Source: Thermoplasmata archaeon
GTDB taxonomy: Archaea > Thermoplasmatota > Thermoplasmata > Thermoplasmatales > Thermoplasmataceae
Assembly (NCBI GenBank): GCA_021811635.1
Contig: JAJZNS010000060.1
Span: 1-9,980, forward strand
DNA: 9,980 bases
Direction: 5' to 3'
This document shows positions 6,901 to 9,980 of this stretch, one piece after another. The position numbers were made by a program, and so were the translations under genes. The notes beneath the pieces were generated by a model, which was not told the origin of the DNA, did no database searches, and saw only the letters and a program-made list of their open reading frames with translations. Within the stretch, counting starts at the first letter, position 1; each line of letters starts with the position of its first letter.

Positions 6901-6929
6901 CTTCGACCCATTTGTACAAAACAACGAAG
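6901..6929. repeat. Nested inverted repeat in the 6833-7014 intergenic region
   Basis: A perfect 10-bp palindrome TTTGTACAAA (6911-6920) is flanked by CTTCG (6901-6905) and CGAAG (6925-6929), which are also reverse complements and sit almost symmetrically around the same centre. It lies between the divergent glycosyltransferase and ThyX-like genes. A regulator-binding site is the simplest reading; chance is possible for elements of this size. Confidence 0.4.
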
Positions 6930-7014
6930 TTCATTAGTGAGCTGACGTTTAGTGAAACCGTGGGAATTTCAGGCATGAGACCAGTGGCCGGATTCAGCGG
7001 GCAGGCTGATAAAA

Positions 7015-8538
7015 TTGGATAAAGGATTCTCTAACAGAGACAGGGGAGTTTTTCTGATCAAGCTGGACCGGATGATTGATCGCGGTGCTTTGATGTCCAG
7101 ATACAGCAGGACTGCCAAGTTTGATATCAGAGAACTCTATGATTCTGAATTCGCTGGAAATAGCTCTCTAGGTGCGGATTTTTACAGGCGGATCTTCATT
7201 GAGTATGGAGACGAGTCCATTTCAGAACTGGTCACCGCGCAGCTGGGTATCCAGGGTATAAGTAACATATGCGCACAGACGATGGAAGACACCAGGATCG
7301 GTTTATCCTTCCTTGAGAAATCATCCCGCTACGTCAGATATGACCGTAAGATAAATGGAAAATACCCTTACCTCAGTGGTGAAGAGTGCGGCTTCAGCGG
7401 CCAGATCTCGAAAGACTACGAGAGCCTGTGCGACGATCTTTTCAATTTCTATACGCATGCATTCTCCTCGTTATTGGCACAAATCGAGTCGAAGGTGCCC
7501 CTGGAAACGCTGTTGACGGAATTCCAGAATGTGGAAGGCGTGGAAGGCGAGAAGATCATAGAGAAAGCTTACCGGAGGGCTGTGAACGCCAGGGCACTTG
7601 ATGATGCAAGATTCATCCTTCCAGCTTCAACAAAGACAAACCTTGGCATTTCTGGCAATGCGAGAGCTTACATCAACATGATTCTAAGAATGAAAAGCAG
7701 CAGAATTCCGGAAATCAGCAATGTCGCAAACGAAATCGAGAGGGAACTTGAGCCTGAATTCCCACAGCTCATCGAAGCGGCAAGAGACGATCACGCCAGG
7801 GAAGCGATTAATTTTCGGAGGGAGAGGAATTCGGCCGTGTATGATCTGTTAAGCTTCGATTCCCCGGATCAGGTCACGCTAATCTCAAGTTCGACAGAGA
7901 GGGAATTTGAATATATCTACTCTGCTATTGCGCGGGACAGGAAAGATCCGGGGAGAGCTACCTCTGTGGGGGAAATGTCAGAAGCGCTTGCCTCGCTGCG
8001 TAAGAACCGCAGAGACAAGCCAGGAAGGCTCTTCGAGATACCCGATCTTGTTTTTCTCATAAACATGAGTTTTGGCACCTTCAGGGATTTCCACAGGCAC
8101 CGGATGTTCACGATGATCCGTGGTCCTCTGAGAAGCAGTTCGAGCAAGTTTGTTCCAGAACTGATTGCCGAAGACAGCGAACTTCTGAAGCAATTCATGG
8201 AAATAATGGAGAGATCGCATGAAGTATGGAAATCACTGGTTGCCAGGTATGGGGTGGACATTGCGCAATATTCAGTCCCGTTTGCCCAGAAATATGGGTT
8301 CCTTGTAAAGGGAAGCCTGCAGGAATTCACTTATTTTACCGAGCTGAGGACTACGCCGGCTGCCCACTATGAGATAAGAGATGTGTCGACAAAAATATAC
8401 GGCAAGATAAGGGAAACCTTCCCCAGGATCAGCAAAGTCATGAAATTTGTTGATACTGGAAGATATGATGCCGGCAGAATTTACGAAGAGGTAAGAAAGG
8501 AGATAAAGAGAGGGAAAATATGGAAATCAAAGCCTTAG
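7015..8538 (+). CDS. Double-length ThyX-like flavin-dependent thymidylate synthase protein
   Basis: ThyX makes dTMP from dUMP using FAD, NADPH and methylenetetrahydrofolate. Typical enzymes have about 220-250 residues; this one has 507 and contains two ThyX-like units. In the first, T93-Y106 aligns with the signature RHRxxSxNExSxRY: S98, E101, S103, R105 and Y106 are kept, but the RHR is T-R-I. ARFILP (198-203) and GNARAYINMILRM (214-226) follow as in ThyX C-terminal parts. In the second, RHR is present (361-363) but the ExSxRY part is lost, while ELRTTPAAHYEIR (443-455) matches the ThyX LR...EIR segment. The TTG start is chosen because the strand VFLIKL (12-17) is expected in the fold; ATG at 7072 or 7093 would remove it. 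There is no strong Shine-Dalgarno or TATA box, so the start is uncertain. The 3' end overlaps the convergent gene by 12 bp. It may be an active synthase with one composite site or a diverged paralogue. Confidence 0.85.
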   Translation: MDKGFSNRDRGVFLIKLDRMIDRGALMSRYSRTAKFDIRELYDSEFAGNSSLGADFYRRIFIEYGDESISELVTAQLGIQGISNICAQTMEDTRIGLSFLEKSSRYVRYDRKINGKYPYLSGEECGFSGQISKDYESLCDDLFNFYTHAFSSLLAQIESKVPLETLLTEFQNVEGVEGEKIIEKAYRRAVNARALDDARFILPASTKTNLGISGNARAYINMILRMKSSRIPEISNVANEIERELEPEFPQLIEAARDDHAREAINFRRERNSAVYDLLSFDSPDQVTLISSSTEREFEYIYSAIARDRKDPGRATSVGEMSEALASLRKNRRDKPGRLFEIPDLVFLINMSFGTFRDFHRHRMFTMIRGPLRSSSSKFVPELIAEDSELLKQFMEIMERSHEVWKSLVARYGVDIAQYSVPFAQKYGFLVKGSLQEFTYFTELRTTPAAHYEIRDVSTKIYGKIRETFPRISKVMKFVDTGRYDAGRIYEEVRKEIKRGKIWKSKP

Positions 8539-9459
8539 TCCTGGCATTATCTCAACGAGGCTCATATTCCAGGTTGAAAACTTGCTGAAGGACTGCAGCA
8601 TTATACCCGTGAATCTTTCGAGATTCATGCTTGGAATAACCGTATAGAAAGAGAATTCCCTGCCTGACAGTTTCTGGCCCATGCCCAGTAGTGCAATATA
8701 GCTCTCAGTGCACTGGGCGAAAAAGTAATCGATTAACGGATTCTGGAAGGTGGTTTCGTAAGTCTTCTCCTTTGCTGAGATTTCCACGGTATCCGGGCCT
8801 GTAGAAAGCAGTTTATCAAGTTCATAGTAAACGGAATGGGTATTCCCGTCATACAGATACTTTATTTCCCTTAGCCAGTGGTTTCCAAAAGTCGTGATGA
8901 CCCTGTCTTTCTGTATGTCAAGGGACTGGGGAGGGACCTTAGTGGTGATCTCCACGTAATGCAGTGGAATCTCGGTGGACAGCTGATGAATGGATTCAAC
9001 CCTGTCGGATGCCTTCCCAAAAAAAGGTATGGAAAGTCCCTTCAATACCGACGAGTTTTTCATCACTGTGTTTCCGACATTCTGCCGGTTGTTCTCATGG
9101 AACCTGAAGTAAAACATGCACCGGTCATTTTCGATCAGGACAGCATCTATCACCACGGAAGGAATTTCAATAAGCTCAGCGAAGAATGGCATAAAGACAG
9201 AATCTGTTACGTCAATTGCCATGGACCAGGCGCCAGCATAGTTTATTGCACCCAGCCTTTCCATTTCCCTAGAGAAATCCATTGGAAGGGCATCACTGTG
9301 CGGGGTGTTGACAAGCATTAGCGCTTTCTTTCCTATCCGCCTTACTTTTGCGACCGACTTCAATTTGTATTTCCTGCTCACGTTGCCAAACTCAGAATCG
9401 AGTGTGAATGAAACTATGCACTGCATGTCCAACCTGTTGCCAAATTCGGAAATAAGCAT
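8527..9459 (-). CDS. Uncharacterised 310-residue soluble protein
   Basis: I do not recognise the family. The protein has no signal peptide, membrane segment, repeat or cysteine cluster. It is a mixed alpha/beta sequence with several hydrophobic strands (for example IEIPSVVIDAVLIEND near 97-112 followed by CMFYFRFHENN). The N-terminal two thirds faintly recall the sensory part of archaeal Bat-type regulators, but no C-terminal helix-turn-helix is visible, so I do not assign that function. The ATG at 9459 is supported by a TATA-like box about 25 nt upstream and by coding character from the first codons (MLISEFGNRLDMQC). Its stop lies inside the last codons of the convergent ThyX-like gene. Upstream it shares a 192-bp divergent region with the thermosome gene, so common control is possible. 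Confidence 0.82.
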   Translation of the reverse strand: MLISEFGNRLDMQCIVSFTLDSEFGNVSRKYKLKSVAKVRRIGKKALMLVNTPHSDALPMDFSREMERLGAINYAGAWSMAIDVTDSVFMPFFAELIEIPSVVIDAVLIENDRCMFYFRFHENNRQNVGNTVMKNSSVLKGLSIPFFGKASDRVESIHQLSTEIPLHYVEITTKVPPQSLDIQKDRVITTFGNHWLREIKYLYDGNTHSVYYELDKLLSTGPDTVEISAKEKTYETTFQNPLIDYFFAQCTESYIALLGMGQKLSGREFSFYTVIPSMNLERFTGIMLQSFSKFSTWNMSLVEIMPGLRL

Positions 9460-9477
9460 AAGAGAAGAGGGTTTCCG

Positions 9478-9487
9478 TTTATAATAA
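9478..9487 (-). promoter_or_regulatory. TATA-like box for the 310-residue protein gene
   Basis: On the minus strand TTATTATAAA lies 19-28 nt before the ATG at 9459. This spacing fits a leaderless transcript starting at or within a few nt of the ATG. Confidence 0.6.
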
Positions 9488-9501
9488 GGTTACCCGTTCC
9501 A

Positions 9502-9602
9502 GTTAATAATTCTACAAATTGAAGGCAGAAAATATTTTACGTCCGCCAAACCCTTGATAACAGCTAATTCATGACTCATGTGTAGGTCAATAATTCTAAA
9601 AA
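9502..9602. repeat. Pair of 17-bp direct repeats upstream of the thermosome gene
   Basis: GTTAATAATTCTACAAA (9502-9518) and GTCAATAATTCTAAAAA (9586-9602) differ at two positions. Their starts are 84 bp apart, eight turns of B-DNA at 10.5 bp per turn, so proteins bound to both would face the same side. The second copy ends 2 bp before the thermosome TATA box, at the BRE position. This suggests regulator sites controlling the chaperonin gene; the AT-rich sequence lowers certainty. Confidence 0.45.
9570..9580. promoter_or_regulatory. Odd-length palindrome between the two direct repeats
   Basis: CATGACTCATG has perfect 5-bp arms (CATGA/TCATG) around a central C. It lies about 25 bp upstream of the thermosome TATA box, a possible operator or activator site. 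It is short enough to occur by chance. Confidence 0.3.
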
Positions 9603-9604
9603 TG

Positions 9605-9612
9605 TTTATATT
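9605..9612 (+). promoter_or_regulatory. TATA box for the thermosome gene
   Basis: TTTATATT is centred about 44 nt before the ATG at 9652. Transcription should begin near 9632-9636 and leave a leader of roughly 16-20 nt that contains a Shine-Dalgarno site. A second weaker candidate, TATTTA at 9621-9626, is at leaderless spacing from the same ATG. Confidence 0.65.
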
Positions 9613-9636
9613 GAAGAACATATTTACGGTCTGTTT

Positions 9637-9642
9637 GAGGTG
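9637..9642 (+). promoter_or_regulatory. Shine-Dalgarno site of the thermosome gene
   Basis: GAGGTG is complementary to the 16S rRNA 3' end and ends 9 nt before the ATG at 9652. It is unlike most promoter-proximal genes in this window, which lack such a site and look leaderless. Confidence 0.65.
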
Positions 9643-9651
9643 CCATAAATA

Positions 9652-9980
9652 ATGATGTCAGGACAGATGCCAATTTTAATTCTGAAGGAAGGAACGAGGA
9701 GAGAACAGGGTAAGGACGCCCAGAGGGGGAACATTGAGGCTGCAAAGTCCATAGCAGATTCTATAAGAACTACCCTGGGTCCAAAGGGAATGGATAAGAT
9801 GCTGGTAGACTCAATAGGGGATATTGTTATATCTAACGACGGGGCCACAATATTGAAGGAAATGGACGTCGACCATCCGACTGCTAAGATGATTGTCGAA
9901 GTTGCCAAGTCACAGGATACATCTGTGGGTGACGGTACGACGACTGCGGTTATTCTTGCGGGAGAGTTCCTGAAGCAGGC
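9652..9980 (+). CDS. thsA: Thermosome (group II chaperonin) subunit, 5' part only
   Basis: The thermosome is the archaeal ATP-dependent double-ring chaperonin that folds proteins in the cytoplasm. Only the first 109 residues of about 540 are present; the gene runs off the right edge. The visible equatorial domain shows [12 protein letters not shown] (38-49), [21 protein letters not shown] (54-74) and the nucleotide-binding VGDGTTT (94-100), all highly conserved in group II chaperonins. The N-terminus ([20 protein letters not shown]) resembles the Thermoplasma alpha subunit more than the beta subunit as I remember them, hence the tentative symbol. Two ATGs occur in tandem; the first, at 9652, lies 9 nt after GAGGTG, but the second at 9655 cannot be excluded. 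The promoter is preceded by direct repeats and a palindrome, suggesting regulated expression, probably heat-responsive by analogy with other archaeal thermosome genes. Confidence 0.96.
   Translation, partial: MMSGQMPILILKEGTRREQGKDAQRGNIEAAKSIADSIRTTLGPKGMDKMLVDSIGDIVISNDGATILKEMDVDHPTAKMIVEVAKSQDTSVGDGTTTAVILAGEFLKQ

Noticed and set aside
6510..7022. Plus-strand 170-codon open frame opposite the glycosyltransferase
   Set aside because: Most of it is antisense to the DxD region of the GT2 gene and its extension crosses the intergenic region without any motif or promoter of its own.
7917..8330. Minus-strand 137-codon open frame inside the ThyX-like gene
   Set aside because: It is antisense to the RHR-containing second ThyX unit, which is clearly the coding frame.
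8878..9321. Plus-strand 147-codon open frame opposite the 310-residue protein
   Set aside because: The minus-strand frame is longer, has a promoter at the right distance and better protein character; the plus-strand frame has no start context.
9624..9908. Minus-strand 94-codon open frame
   Set aside because: It is antisense to the highly conserved thermosome coding sequence.
1..9980. tRNA or rRNA genes, CRISPR array, insertion sequence or prophage
   Set aside because: I saw no cloverleaf-like sequence, no regularly spaced repeats, no transposase or integrase frame and no terminal inverted repeats; intergenic gaps are all under 200 bp.

Overview
The window looks like a chromosomal segment of an archaeon of the Thermoplasmata, most likely Thermoplasmatales. 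The main reason is the partial gene at the right edge. It encodes a group II chaperonin (thermosome) subunit whose N-terminus closely resembles the Thermoplasma alpha subunit as I remember it. Supporting signs are TATA boxes about 25-30 nt before start codons (leaderless or nearly leaderless transcripts), TTG starts, AGG/AGA-rich arginine usage, and a surface protein packed with N-glycosylation sequons. No RNA gene, insertion sequence, CRISPR array or prophage was seen.

Left part (1-2101, +): the 3' portion of a gene for a large cell-surface protein with one C-terminal membrane anchor and a short cytoplasmic CxxC tail. Its stop overlaps the start of a HAD-superfamily sugar/histidinol phosphatase of the GmhB/HisB-N type. 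Next (2153-4475, +) is a three-gene operon behind its own TATA box: a 96-residue protein I cannot name, then cysD and cysN, the two subunits of ATP sulfurylase, which makes adenylyl sulfate (APS) from sulfate and ATP.

Middle (4611-6832): a leaderless gene for an alkaline-phosphatase/sulfatase superfamily hydrolase with Thr, not Cys or Ser, at the nucleophile position. It faces a convergent family 2 glycosyltransferase gene on the minus strand.

Right part (7015-9980): a double-length ThyX-like flavin-dependent thymidylate synthase protein, overlapping convergently by 12 bp a 310-residue minus-strand protein of unknown function. A 192-bp divergent intergenic region follows, with repeated and palindromic elements, and then the thermosome gene, which runs off the window.

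Taken together, the left two thirds suggest surface-glycan and sulfur metabolism: a glycosylated surface protein, a sugar phosphatase, sulfate activation, a sulfatase-fold hydrolase and a glycosyltransferase. A link through sulfonated or sulfated glycans is an attractive inference but is not shown by the sequence. The most unusual points are the way the ThyX signature is divided between the two halves of the 507-residue protein, the Thr-type sulfatase homologue beside cysDN, the small unknown protein leading the cysDN operon, and the ordered DNA elements upstream of cysDN, in the 6833-7014 region and upstream of the thermosome gene.
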